This document shows, one piece after another, positions 1-9,000 of a stretch of 17,977 nucleotides of DNA (the first letter of the stretch is position 1; each line of letters begins with the position of its first letter). This DNA comes from Treponema sp. (lineage in GTDB: Bacteria > Spirochaetota > Spirochaetia > Treponematales > Breznakiellaceae): NCBI GenBank assembly GCA_031281855.1, contig JAITEW010000322.1:1-17977 (forward strand), given 5' to 3'. The notes beneath the pieces were generated by a model, which was not told where the DNA came from, ran no database searches, and saw nothing but the letters and a program-made list of their open reading frames with translations. A program made the translations under genes and the position numbers.

Positions 1-1
1 G

Positions 2-1192
2 GGCTGCGTGATGATGCGGAAGTGCCACGAGAACACCTGCCCTATGGGGGTGGCTACCCAGGACCCGGGACTGCGGCAGCGGTTCACCGGCAAGGCCGAA
101 TACCTTGTCAACTTTTTCCGCTTTCTGGCAGAAGAGGTGCGGGAAATTATGGCCTCATTGGGCTTCAGGAATTTCAACGATCTCATTGGACGTACGGATC
201 TCCTGGTGGAAAAGAAAAGCTCTAAGCCTAAATCCGCAGGGGTGGATCTTTCGGAAATCCTTTACAAGGCCGAAGGGCCTGACGGTATTCCTGGGGGCAA
301 GGAACTCCGCTGTGTAACCGATCAGATTCACAAGATCCGGGACGTGCTTGACCGGCAGCTTATCGAAAAATGCCTGGCCGCGCTGGACCGGAAGATCCCT
401 ACGGCGCTCCAGTTTTCTATCAAAAACACCGACCGGTCCGTAGGGGCTATGCTCTCTTATGAAGTGAGCAGGCGTTTCGGCGGCGAAGGCCTGCCTGAGA
501 ACTTTGTGACTGTGGATTTTTCCGGTTCCGCGGGCCAGAGCTTCGGCGCTTTCCTGGCCAAGGGCATCACGTTCCGTCTTGCAGGAGATACTAACGACTA
601 CCTGGGCAAGGGCCTTTCAGGGGGCCGCATCGTCGTGGCGCCTCCGGGGGGTTCGGCCTTTAAGACCAACGAGAATATCATCGTAGGGAACACGGTGCTC
701 TACGGCGCCACTTCCGGGGAACTTTACGCCGCAGGGGTTGCAGGGGAGCGGTTCTGTGTGCGGAACTCCGGAGCCCTTGCGGTGGTGGAAGGCACAGGGG
801 ACCACTGCGCCGAGTACATGACCGGCGGGCGGCTGGTGGTGCTGGGAACTGTGGGCCGGAACTTCGCGGCCGGTATGTCCGGGGGCATAGCATACGTGTT
901 CAATAGCGGCGGTAATTTCGAGTTTTTCCTCAATAAAGGAATGGTGGAGCTTTCGGGCCTTGATAACGAGGAAGATGCCAATTTCGTCAGGGATATGATA
1001 CGCAGGCATGTCTACTGGACCGGATCGGTCTATGCGGAAAGCATCCTTGGCAACTGGGCTGAAAACAAATCCAAGTTTATCAAGGTCCTTCCGGTGGAAT
1101 ACAAACGGGCCCTGGAACAGATGAAGCTTGCGGAATTGGACAAAAAGCTCTATGAGATCCGGGTTCTTGAAGAAATCGGCGACCGGGCATAG
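2..1192 (+). CDS. gltB: Glutamate synthase large (alpha) subunit, C-terminal part; 5' end outside window
   Basis: This is the C-terminal 396 codons of the GOGAT large subunit, which makes glutamate from 2-oxoglutarate and the ammonia released from glutamine. The reading frame is open from base 2, so the gene starts upstream of the window; the first GTG/ATG codons here are internal. The first visible residues carry the 3Fe-4S cluster motif C-x5-C-x4-C (GCVMMRKCHENTCPMGVATQ), typical of the end of the FMN-binding synthase domain. From about visible residue 160 the protein becomes the glycine-rich right-handed beta-helix (GXGXG) domain, with repeated GG/GxxG turns such as LSGGRIVV, MTGGRLVVLG and MSGGIAYVFN. 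It ends with the usual charged helical tail after KVLPVEYKRAL. The stop overlaps the ribosome binding site of gltD, so the two are one operon. I see no truncation or frameshift in the visible part. Confidence 0.96.
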   Translation, partial: GCVMMRKCHENTCPMGVATQDPGLRQRFTGKAEYLVNFFRFLAEEVREIMASLGFRNFNDLIGRTDLLVEKKSSKPKSAGVDLSEILYKAEGPDGIPGGKELRCVTDQIHKIRDVLDRQLIEKCLAALDRKIPTALQFSIKNTDRSVGAMLSYEVSRRFGGEGLPENFVTVDFSGSAGQSFGAFLAKGITFRLAGDTNDYLGKGLSGGRIVVAPPGGSAFKTNENIIVGNTVLYGATSGELYAAGVAGERFCVRNSGALAVVEGTGDHCAEYMTGGRLVVLGTVGRNFAAGMSGGIAYVFNSGGNFEFFLNKGMVELSGLDNEEDANFVRDMIRRHVYWTGSVYAESILGNWAENKSKFIKVLPVEYKRALEQMKLAELDKKLYEIRVLEEIGDRA

Positions 1193-1201
1193 GAGAATGT
1201 A

Positions 1202-2689
1202 ATGGGCGATCAAAAAGGGTTTTTAACAGTAAAAAGGAAAGTCTCAGGCTACCGGCCTGTAGAGGAACGGATAAACGATTACAGCGAAGTAGAGACCATG
1301 CTCTCTGATGAGGACCGGAAGCTCCAGGCCAGCCGCTGTATGGACTGCGGGGTCCCCTTCTGCCATTGGGCCTGTCCTGTCAGCAACGTCATGCCGGAAT
1401 GGCAGGATCGCCTCTTCCGGGGCGACTGGGTAGGCGCCTGGGCAATTCTCCAGGACACCAATCCTTTTCCGGAATTTACCGGACGGGTATGCCCGGCTCT
1501 CTGCGAAGCCTCCTGTGTACTAGGGGCCAACGATGAACCGGTGACTATCAGGCAGAACGAACTTGCGGTAATCGAGAAGGCCTTTGAGCTGGGCCTCGTG
1601 GTCCCCAGGCCGCCAAAAAACAGGAACGGTAAAAAAGTCGCCGTAATAGGCGCAGGCCCCGCAGGGCTTTCGGCGGCCTATTATTTAAACCGCTCGGGAT
1701 TCACGGTAACGGTCTACGAAGGGGACCGCAAAGCAGGGGGCTACCTCCGTTACGGTATTCCGGATTTCAAACTGGACAAGAGCTTTATTGACCGCAGGGT
1801 CAGGATCATGGAGGCCGAAGGGGTGGTGTTCAAAACCAAATCCCGCGTGGGATCGGCAGGCTACGCCTTTGGCACCAGCGCAGCGGACAGCAGGATCATC
1901 GATCCCAAGGAATTGGAAACCGGTTTTGATTTGGTCCTCCTTACTATAGGCGCCCGGGATCCTCGGGATCTCACGGTTCCCGGCAGGGACTTATCCGGCA
2001 TAGTCCAGGCTTTGGATTATCTTTCACTGCAAAACCGCACTTTGGGAAAAGAAGACAACCAGGTGGAGCCTATCACCGCCTACGGTAAACGGGTAGTGGT
2101 CATAGGCGGCGGCGACACCGGATCGGACTGCGTAGGCACCGCCAACCGCCAGGGCGCGTTAAGCGTTACCCAGATCGAGGTTATGCCCAAACCGCCTGAG
2201 CACCGGGGCGATTCCGCGCCCTGGCCCCTGTGGCCTACGGTACTTAAAACCTCAAGCTCCCACGCCGAAGGCTGCGAACGGCTCTGGTCGATTAACACAA
2301 AAGCGTTTACCGGCAGGGACGGCAAAGTCGCTTCCATTAAGGCGTGCCGGGTGGACTGGAAACAGGAAAACGGCCGTTTCGTTATGAACGACATCTCTGG
2401 CAGTGAATTTGAAATCGGCGCGGACCTGGTACTCCTGGCTATGGGCTTTACCCATGTGGTCCAGCGCGGTGTAACTGCCGATCTGGGGCTGGAACTGGAC
2501 CAGCGGGGCAACATCCGCACCCAAGGCAGCTTCCACACATCGAACCCCAAAGTCTGGGCCGCCGGAGACGCCAAAAACGGCGCCAGCCTTGTGGTCCGCG
2601 CCATTGCCGAAGGCCGGGCCGCGGCGGAAGCCATAAACAAAGCGCTGATAACCCAGGAGCCCGCTTCGCGGGGAAAGCAGAGCGGCTAA
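1202..2689 (+). CDS. gltD: Glutamate synthase small (beta) subunit
   Basis: The 495-residue product supplies electrons from a nicotinamide cofactor through FAD and Fe-S clusters to the GltB subunit. Near the N-terminus are the cluster cysteines C46, C49, C54 and C58 (CMDCGVPFCHWAC) and C97, C101 and C105. A first Rossmann fold for FAD (VIGAGPAGLSAAYY) spans about residues 148-161. A second dinucleotide fold (VVVIGGGDTGSDCVG), expected to bind NAD(P)H, spans about 298-312. The late FAD-contact motif VWAAGDAKNGASLVVRAIAEG is at about 451-471. The length is close to that of characterised GltD proteins. The ATG at 1202 is chosen because an AGGAG at 1191-1195 lies 6 nt upstream, overlapping the gltB stop, which indicates translational coupling. 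NADPH and NADH preference cannot be told apart by eye. Related homologues include the Fe-S flavin subunits NfnB and PreT, but adjacency to gltB settles the call. Confidence 0.96.
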   Translation: MGDQKGFLTVKRKVSGYRPVEERINDYSEVETMLSDEDRKLQASRCMDCGVPFCHWACPVSNVMPEWQDRLFRGDWVGAWAILQDTNPFPEFTGRVCPALCEASCVLGANDEPVTIRQNELAVIEKAFELGLVVPRPPKNRNGKKVAVIGAGPAGLSAAYYLNRSGFTVTVYEGDRKAGGYLRYGIPDFKLDKSFIDRRVRIMEAEGVVFKTKSRVGSAGYAFGTSAADSRIIDPKELETGFDLVLLTIGARDPRDLTVPGRDLSGIVQALDYLSLQNRTLGKEDNQVEPITAYGKRVVVIGGGDTGSDCVGTANRQGALSVTQIEVMPKPPEHRGDSAPWPLWPTVLKTSSSHAEGCERLWSINTKAFTGRDGKVASIKACRVDWKQENGRFVMNDISGSEFEIGADLVLLAMGFTHVVQRGVTADLGLELDQRGNIRTQGSFHTSNPKVWAAGDAKNGASLVVRAIAEGRAAAEAINKALITQEPASRGKQSG

Positions 2690-2707
2690 ACTCGGCCCAC
2701 GATAGCG

Positions 2708-4312
2708 CTACTCACTAAGAGAGAAGATGTCATAAGGATCATCCCCCATACGGCGGTGTTCCACTGCTTCCAGGATATGGACCGCCTCAAGGCTGTCTTT
2801 CCCGTCCAGGTCGGCGATGGTCCGGGCTACCCGCAGGATTCCGTGATACGCCCTGCCTGAAAGGCCGAGCCTGGCTGCCGCTACGGTAAAGGCTTCTTTT
2901 GCCCCGGCTGTTAGGGGGCAGAAGTTGTCTATGTGGGATGGGGACATGCGGGAGTTCCGGCGCAGGCCTGTGTCCTTAAAACGCTTTTTCTGGATTTCCA
3001 GAGCCTTCAAAACCCGGTCCGCCACTGCCGCGCTGGGTTCCTCCCTTACCCCGCCCAAGCGGTCCGGGTCCGGCGAAATCGCGGCAACCCGAAGCTCTAC
3101 CCGGTCCAGCAGGGCGGCGCCTATCTTGCGCCAATAACGGCGTATTTCCTCTGGGGTACAGAAACAGTCATGGGCGCTTCCTGGTTTCCCTCCGCCGAGC
3201 CGTCCGCAGGGGCAGTTGTTGGCAGCCAGGATGAGCTGGAAATCCGCAGGAAGCCGCACCGGCCCTTCGGCCCTGACTATGGTAACCACCTTGTCCTCCA
3301 GAGGCTCCCTGAGGGACTGAAGCACAGGCGCCTTAAACTCAGGAGCCTCGTCCAGAAAAAGAACGCCCCAATGGGCCAGGGTTATTTCTCCGGGACGGAC
3401 GCTGCGGCCTCCTCCAAGGATCCCTTCAACGCTGGCGGAATGATGGGGGGAACGGAAAGGAGGCCGCCTGATAAGCCCCCCTTTTTCCAGGCTGTTTCCG
3501 GCTGAACAAGCGCATGGTCCCACGCTAAGCTGCCCCGCCAGGCTGTGGAGCCGGGTTACTTCCACCGCTTCCTCCGGTTCCAGCAGGGGCATTATCGAGG
3601 GAATACGCCGGGCAAGCATGGTCTTGCCTGCTCCGGGAGGGCCAAAAACCAGAAGATTATGCCCCCCTGCTGCGGCGATTTCCAGCGCCCGCTTGTACCT
3701 GGCCTGTCCCCGGACTTCGGAAAAATCACCAGGATTTTCATCAAAAGCACCAGGCGCGTATCCTCCGTCCTGGTCCGTGTCAAAACTGTTCTCCGGCAGC
3801 CTGCCGGTTTCAGCTTTGACCAAAAGGGCGTGGACCGTTTCGCCCAGCGTAGCGGCGGCAAAAAACCGGCCTTTGGCGAGAATAGCCGCTTCTCCGGCGT
3901 TTTCCGCAGGAACGATAAAGTCCTGAATCCCGGCCTTAAGCCCCGCTGCGGTCGCGGCCAGTATCCCCCGGACAGGCCGGAGCCGGCCGGATAATTCCAG
4001 CTCTCCCAGAACCATAAGCTTATCCGGCGCCGGCGCCAGCCCGGCGGCGGCCATCACCGAAACGGCAATAGGCAGATCCAACGAAGCCCCCTCTTTCCGT
4101 ACCCCCGCAGGAGCCAGGTTGATAAGAATCCGGTCAGCAGGGAAGGTATAACCCGAATTGCGGAAAGCCGCCCGTACCCGTTCACGGGCTTCCCGCACCG
4201 CCCCTTCAGCCAGGCCGGTAATGTCGATCCCCGGGATTCCCCTCCGGATATCCGCCTCTACTCTGATAATAATCCCTTCAGCCCCATAAGGCGCGTAAGC
4301 CGCAATATACAT
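2708..4312 (-). CDS. comM: ComM/YifB-family AAA+ ATPase (Mg-chelatase-like)
   Basis: This 534-residue protein has the three-part ComM/YifB layout. The N-terminal ChlI-like domain covers about residues 1-170, with the signature INLAPAGVRKEGASLDLPIA at about 64-83. The AAA+ core has Walker A GPPGAGKT at 224-231 and Walker B VLFLDE at 317-322. The C-terminal Mg-chelatase-related domain runs from about 435 to the end. The cysteine pairs CPCG (367-370) and CFC (383-385) are the Zn-type cysteines seen in this family. In naturally transformable bacteria ComM is a hexameric helicase that drives branch migration when transforming DNA is integrated. In most other bacteria, spirochaetes included, its role is not established, and nothing here shows competence genes nearby. 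The ATG at 4312 follows a strong AGGAGG at 4323-4318 with 5 nt spacing. The gene converges on gltD. Confidence 0.93.
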   Translation of the reverse strand: MYIAAYAPYGAEGIIIRVEADIRRGIPGIDITGLAEGAVREARERVRAAFRNSGYTFPADRILINLAPAGVRKEGASLDLPIAVSVMAAAGLAPAPDKLMVLGELELSGRLRPVRGILAATAAGLKAGIQDFIVPAENAGEAAILAKGRFFAAATLGETVHALLVKAETGRLPENSFDTDQDGGYAPGAFDENPGDFSEVRGQARYKRALEIAAAGGHNLLVFGPPGAGKTMLARRIPSIMPLLEPEEAVEVTRLHSLAGQLSVGPCACSAGNSLEKGGLIRRPPFRSPHHSASVEGILGGGRSVRPGEITLAHWGVLFLDEAPEFKAPVLQSLREPLEDKVVTIVRAEGPVRLPADFQLILAANNCPCGRLGGGKPGSAHDCFCTPEEIRRYWRKIGAALLDRVELRVAAISPDPDRLGGVREEPSAAVADRVLKALEIQKKRFKDTGLRRNSRMSPSHIDNFCPLTAGAKEAFTVAAARLGLSGRAYHGILRVARTIADLDGKDSLEAVHILEAVEHRRMGDDPYDIFSLSE

Positions 4313-4467
4313 GGATGCCTCCTGTCAAAAAATACCGTACCTTATACGGCCCGGGGATGCGTGATGCTTTGAAATTTTGTGAAAAAACAGAGAAACGATA
4401 AAACTGAGGGCAGTATTGCGTAGTAAGAGGATATTTTTGGCTTATATTACGATTCTTGGTAAGATGC

Positions 4468-4496
4468 TTGTACAAAATTTCAGAAATAGCTATAAT
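4468..4496 (+). promoter_or_regulatory. Candidate sigma-70 promoter for the lipoprotein genes
   Basis: A perfect TATAAT lies at 4491-4496, with a weak -35 (TTGTAC, three of six consensus positions) at 4468-4473 and 17-bp spacing. The predicted start at about 4503 falls inside the left arm of the inverted repeat at 4492-4511. The -10 box overlaps that repeat, so the repeat may affect initiation. In such AT-rich DNA a TATAAT can arise by chance. Confidence 0.35.
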
Positions 4497-4538
4497 GAGG
4501 TTGTTCCAAAACTTCAGTTTTTGGAACAACCTCATTAT
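4492..4538. repeat. Perfect 20-bp inverted repeat with 7-nt loop
   Basis: Arms 4492-4511 and 4519-4538 are exact reverse complements (left arm ATAATGAGGTTGTTCCAAAA), and the loop is 4512-4518. Pairing stops at both ends of the stem. It lies between divergent genes, so it is not placed to terminate either flanking gene, and neither strand has a clear T-run after the stem. A dispersed palindromic repeat element or a protein-binding site is more likely than a conventional terminator. There is one copy in the window. Confidence 0.85.
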
Positions 4539-4588
4539 TAAGAAAATGAAAAAATTTCGAAAAATATAAATGCAATGAAGGGGAAAGT

Positions 4589-5029
4589 ATGAACAAAATG
4601 GCAGATATGGTAATTTTAGTGTCACTTATTTCTATTGGAACGTTAAATTCCTGCGCAAGTAATAGTTATGTACAAAATGAAAATCAAAATACTTATGAAA
4701 CTATATCATCTATCTCTATTGGTATTTATTATGAAAATGAAAGGAATCTATTAACAGTAAGTTTTATAAATGCTGTTAATAGATGGCTGAGAAGATATTC
4801 ACCGCAAACGATAACTCAAACTGATAATTATGTAAAAATGCATGCGAGATATGACTATTTTTATGATATTGAACTATTTATTAAAGATGACACGTTTGAA
4901 ATTGTTGTTACATTCGCACAGGAAGGAAGGCCGCCTTCTGATGCCCAAGAAGACGCGATACATCTTTCTACAGGATTATTAACGGTAATGGAAGATTATA
5001 TCGCAAACCGATCGCGTGTTAGAAAATAA
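4589..5029 (+). CDS. Predicted small lipoprotein, function unknown
   Basis: I do not recognise this 146-residue protein. It begins with a short charged region (MNKMADM), then a hydrophobic stretch (VILVSLISIG) and a lipobox-like TLNSC with the candidate lipidated cysteine at residue 22. This fits the relaxed spirochaete lipobox. The mature part is polar, rich in Asn and Thr near the start, and has no membrane segment, so it should be anchored to a membrane face outside the cytoplasm. The ATG follows a purine-rich AAGGGGA at 4578-4584. Its G+C is only about a third, far below the flanking comM and glt genes. It sits 20 nt upstream of a second lipoprotein gene, with which it probably forms an operon. 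Confidence 0.72.
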   Translation: MNKMADMVILVSLISIGTLNSCASNSYVQNENQNTYETISSISIGIYYENERNLLTVSFINAVNRWLRRYSPQTITQTDNYVKMHARYDYFYDIELFIKDDTFEIVVTFAQEGRPPSDAQEDAIHLSTGLLTVMEDYIANRSRVRK

Positions 5030-5049
5030 ACAAATGAGGATGGAATGGA

Positions 5050-5706
5050 ATGTTGAAAAAACTGTCGTTGGGACTGATACTAATAGCCTTTGGTACGTTC
5101 GTTGGTTGTTCCTCAGTACAGGCAAACAGAAAACTGAATGAAGCGCCTGAAGACGTGGCTAGAGGTGATCCTATTAATAATGTATTGGTAAAAGAATATT
5201 TACAGACTGTTTTAGTCTTTCCGGAGGAACGTGAAGTAAAAGCATACACCAGAAGAGCCTTCTCTCCTGATAATAAAAAGAATTTTTTTATGTTTCATAT
5301 GTTCTATGTCTATTTTAAAGACGGTAAGATGGAACACACGCTTGTTTTTACCGCAACGCCTGAAGGATCTGAATTTGATGGATGCTGGATGTTAGATGCA
5401 CCTACGGATGTAGAATCATATAATTTGTTTTTGGAATCATCAAACCCATGGGAAGTGGAAGAATATCAAAGCTCTAAGGGTGAAACTGTTTTAGATTTGA
5501 TGGAGACAACGAATAAAATATTGGAGAGACTGGAAAAGGGTTATACATTTTTTGGTCCTGCAAGTATCAGAAATTTCGCGTGGTATCATTTAGTGTGGAT
5601 GACGTTAGTTCCCCCTCCATTTTCACCGGAAGTATTAATGCTAATTTCAATGCATAAAGATAACTGTACTTCGGCGATACTTGAAACAATGGTATGGGAA
5701 AAATAG
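5050..5706 (+). CDS. Predicted lipoprotein, function unknown
   Basis: This 218-residue product is not recognised. It has a classic lipoprotein signal: MLKK, a hydrophobic core (LSLGLILIAFGT) and FVGC, with the candidate lipidated cysteine at residue 20 followed by Ser-Ser. The mature part is a soluble alpha/beta-looking domain with many aromatic residues (for example FFMFHMFYVYF at about 79-89), which suggests a small beta-rich fold. It contains no catalytic motif I can name. The start is fixed by GAGGA at 5036-5040, 9 nt upstream; the overlapping ATG at 5045 runs straight into a stop. It lies 20 nt after the preceding lipoprotein gene and shares its AT-rich composition. The two may work together at the cell envelope, but that is inference from position. 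Confidence 0.75.
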   Translation: MLKKLSLGLILIAFGTFVGCSSVQANRKLNEAPEDVARGDPINNVLVKEYLQTVLVFPEEREVKAYTRRAFSPDNKKNFFMFHMFYVYFKDGKMEHTLVFTATPEGSEFDGCWMLDAPTDVESYNLFLESSNPWEVEEYQSSKGETVLDLMETTNKILERLEKGYTFFGPASIRNFAWYHLVWMTLVPPPFSPEVLMLISMHKDNCTSAILETMVWEK

Positions 5707-5737
5707 TATATGGGAAAAGCTCTATAATGGGGATTAT

Positions 5738-5962
5738 ATGGAAACGCCGGTTATTTTTGTACACGGGCTAAGCAGGGAAGTCCTTTTCAAAATCGTAGAC
5801 GCCGTAAAAAAAACCGCCAAAGAAGAAGGCGTCGATCCCAACTCCATCGCCTTCGCGTCATCGACAGTGAATAACATGGACTGGAAAATCCGCAAGCTCA
5901 TCAGGGAAGTGAGAAAAGAGCATGAAATGATGAGCGGAAAAAAGGATACGGGGAACCTCTGA
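5738..5962 (+). CDS. Small DUF3783-like protein
   Basis: The 74-residue product begins METPVIFVHGLSREVLFKIV and later has NNMDWKIRKLIREVRKEH. This pattern, a hydrophobic beta strand, a G-[LF]-S-x-E turn, a helix, then an Asn followed by Trp and a final charged helix, resembles the DUF3783 family of small bacterial proteins of unknown function, from memory of the family. The frame is open upstream to an ATG at 5681, but that would overlap the previous lipoprotein gene by 26 nt. The ATG at 5738 has GGGGA at 5729-5733 just before it and starts exactly where the family-like core begins, so I prefer it. Its base composition is closer to the GC-richer chromosome than to the two lipoprotein genes upstream, so the AT-rich block ends here. 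It has no signal peptide and is probably cytoplasmic. Confidence 0.65.
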   Translation: METPVIFVHGLSREVLFKIVDAVKKTAKEEGVDPNSIAFASSTVNNMDWKIRKLIREVRKEHEMMSGKKDTGNL

Positions 5963-5963
5963 A

Positions 5964-6011
5964 AAAATCGCTCATTCATTGTAATACAAGCAATTACGAC
6001 AAGGCGATTTT
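5964..6011. terminator. Weak hairpin between convergent genes, possible terminator
   Basis: Outer arms AAAATCGC (5964-5971) and GCGATTTT (6004-6011) can pair. An inner 5-bp stem (GTAAT 5981-5985 with ATTAC 5993-5997) lies between them. Read on the minus strand, the structure ends in a run of six T, which would suit the end of the peptidase transcript; on the plus strand there are only four T. The interrupted stem and A/T-rich arms make this a weak candidate. Confidence 0.35.
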
Positions 6012-6035
6012 CTCCATAGGGTCATGTTTTGCCCC

Positions 6036-9000
6036 TTACGCGGGCAGTTCAGTCAGCTCTGTTCCCAGTTGTTCGGCGATTTTTCCGGCCTCGGCCTTTC
6101 CGGTGATAACCACCTTGTGGAGGGAGTAGTCGGAGCCCTCCTCTGCTGCTGCGGCAAGGCGTTTCCTGACCGCCGCAAGCTCGTCTCCTGTTACTTCCAG
6201 GAGGGAGTTAAGCTGCGCCGAACGGTGCCGGTCTTCTATGCCTGAAAGGAAACGGAATAGATCGGACAGGCTTTTTTCAAGGCTGGTCTGGGGACGGATT
6301 ATCCGGGAATAGCAGCCGATAACCGCCTTGTCCAGCGCGTCCTTTTGGTCCCCTGCGCAGGATTCCTGTTCAGCAAGCTCCTTTAAGACCGACGAAAAGA
6401 CTTCCAGGGAACGCAGAGGATTCGGGTCCCTGTAGGTGGAAAAGGAGAATGTCCCTTCCCGGCTGTTAGCGCCGGCAAACGCGCCGTAGGCCCCGCCTTT
6501 CATGCGGATACTTTCCCAGAGGGCGCCTGTGGAAAGCTGATGGGCGTAAATGTCGTCAGGCATCGCCTGGGGAGAACCGAACGAGGCCGCCGGCAGGGTA
6601 AAGGAAGCGAAGCTTACCTGGAGGGAAGGAGAGGCAAACACCTCGGGGAAGCGGACCGGCGCGGCGCCGTACCCTGCAGGAAGGGAGAACGAAGCCGGAT
6701 CTTCAAGGGCAGCTTTCCGGGGCCTGGGAACGCCGAAAGAGCCGAAATAAGCGCCGATTTCCCCCAAAGCAGCGCCGGCTGCGGATTCGCTGCAGCAGAC
6801 ATTCACCAGAAGCCCGGCTTTCAGCAGCCTGTCGCGGATAGAAACCAGTTTGCCGCTGATTTCCCGGACATCCATATCCGCCAGATGGTGGACAAAAAAA
6901 AGCTGATCCAGACCGTTCCAGATTTCATCTATCAGCCTGGACCGGGAAAAATTCCGGCTTGACCTGCCGGAAGCGTAGCTGTGCCCGGACGGCGCCAAAC
7001 TGGAATCAATGTCGTTTTTCATTTCCAGGGCCAAATCCCGGATACGCTTGAGATCCCCAAAGTCCGCTTCGGTTATGAGGCGCAGGGCCAGTTCCAGAGA
7101 AGGGCCGGTTTTTTCGTCCAAGGCCTTAAGGTGGTAGAAAAGCCAGTCCCGGCCCCTGATGTCCAGGGTGCCTGAAGGAAAAGCGGCGGTCCTGGAAGCG
7201 CCGGGAATGGTTGACCCGCTCTGGGGAACCGCGTAGAACCCGCCTGCCCTGTGGGCCAGGAGGCTCGACACCTCTCCGTAATCCATGCCCGGAAGCCCGA
7301 CAGAAACAACTGCCCTGGAAAAGAAGGGAAGCCAGGGATAATCCGCGCTGTCCAGGGTATCCGCAGGAAAGGCCAGATCCACATACGTGATGCCGTTGGT
7401 AAACAAAGGATGGGCCAGAACCGGAACGCCTTTGGCGTCACAAAACTCCCTGGGAACTTTTATAATATCCCGTGAAAGATCCTGCCTTGCAAGATGGGGG
7501 ATAGCCGCCAGGGCTTCGGGGCTGTCCTCTTTTTCCTGCACCCTGGCAAGCTCCGCCGACTGTTCCCGTATGCGCTGCTTTTCTTCGTTTGAGAGAGCCG
7601 TCTCTTTTTCCTGCAGCAAATGGGCCAGTTCGGCCTCTTTTTTTTCGAGAAAGCCCTTCTCGGGCTTTATGACAATAAGGGCCCTGTGGGGGTTGTCCAG
7701 AAGATACCTGCGTATCATACCTTCAAAATAAGAGGGATCAGCGGCGAGCCTCTTTTTGATTTCCCCGAAAGCCGGGGCGAACAAAAGGCTGTCCCAGGGT
7801 TTCCCGCCGTAGAACCAGCCCTTCAGGGAACGGCGCATCCAGACCAGGGAAAAAGGCCCCCCGGAACGGCGTATCTCGCGGTGCGAAAATTCCATAGCCA
7901 GAAGGGCTGTCTCAATTTCCGTTTTCGGGATTCCCTTTTCAGCAAGGGTTTTGAGCTCGCCGAAGATAAGCTCTTCCACGTCTTTTTCCCTGCCCTCTAC
8001 GCCCCGGAGCCCGACAGTAAAAACAGTTTCCCTGAGTTCCCCTTCAAGGCCGGTTACCGGGGAAAGATCTTCCCCAAGGCCGGAATCAATGAGCGTCCTG
8101 GTCAGCGGGGAACCGTCATGGCCCAGGAGCGTTTCCGTGAGGGCCGCGAGGCTCAGGGTCTCCACCGCGTCCGCTGTGTCTCCGCAGAGCCAGGAAAGGA
8201 GGACCGTGTTTTTCCGGTCTCCCCCTTCGGGACAGGGAACGGCAAAGGAACGCGGTTCTTTCCAGGGTTCGGCCCTGGCTACAGGAGGCGCCGCCTTGCC
8301 GGGCGGCAGGGTGGACAAAAAGCGTTCGTTAAGAAACGCGAGCTGCTTTTCCGTAGGGATGTTCCCTGCAAGGAAGATACGGCAGTTTCCCGGCGAATAC
8401 CAGGAACGGTGAAATTCCTTGAGCCCCTGCCAGGTAAGTTCAGGGATATGTTCGGGATCGCCTCCTGATTCGAAATCGTAAGGGGTTCCGGGAAGCACGG
8501 CCTTTACGGACCAGAGCTCGGCGTATGCGTCGGGAGAGGAATAGGCCCCTTTCATCTCGTTGTAAACCACCCCGGTTATTGATAGCTTTTCTTTGCCGGC
8601 AGCAGCCGGGTTCCCCCGGGCCGGGCCGGATTCGGTTTTTCCTTCCATGGGTTCCTCTATCGGGGAAAAAGCCAAACGATGCCCTTCCTGCAAAAAAGTC
8701 CACTCCGTAATGAGAGGCCGGAATACCGCATCGCCGTACACCCCCATGATGTTGAAGTAGTCATGTTCGTTGACCGAGCTGGCAGGGTACACCGTCCTGT
8801 CGGAGAAGGTCATGGCGTTGAGAAAGGTCCGGAGGCTTCCCTGGGCCAGTACCAGGAAGGCGTCTTTAAGAGGATAGCCTTCGGAACCGCAGAGCACCGA
8901 ATGTTCGAGGATATGCGCTGCGCCGGTAGAATCCTCAGGCGGCGTGGCAAAGGCGAACGCAAAGAGGTTCTCGTTGTCGTCATTCAGCACATGGAAAACT

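Larger units (their letters stand above)
4313..4588. other. AT-rich divergent intergenic region
   Basis: This 276-nt gap separates comM (reading left) from a lipoprotein gene (reading right), so it should hold promoters for both. I find no gene in it. It contains the perfect 20-bp inverted repeat at 4492-4538 and a candidate rightward promoter. No convincing comM promoter stands out by eye. The right two thirds are very AT-rich, and this composition continues into the two genes that follow. Confidence 0.6.

Noticed and set aside
617..1213. Long antisense frame opposite gltB, with similar frames opposite comM, the peptidase and the regulators
   Set aside because: These are shadows of GC-rich coding genes. 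Their products are rich in Arg, Pro and Ser, show no domain I recognise, and conflict with well-supported genes.
4278..4625. Minus-strand frame across the comM start and the palindrome
   Set aside because: It overlaps the comM start in another frame and runs through the palindrome and spacer; it has hydrophobic low-complexity content and no convincing ribosome site.
5681..5737. Earlier start for the DUF3783-like gene
   Set aside because: It overlaps the preceding lipoprotein gene, and the family-like core starts at the ATG at 5738, which has its own ribosome binding site.
5979..5989. Short palindrome TTGTAATACAA as a third operator copy
   Set aside because: The half-sites are arranged differently from TACAnTGTA, and it lies between convergent gene ends, where an operator is not expected.
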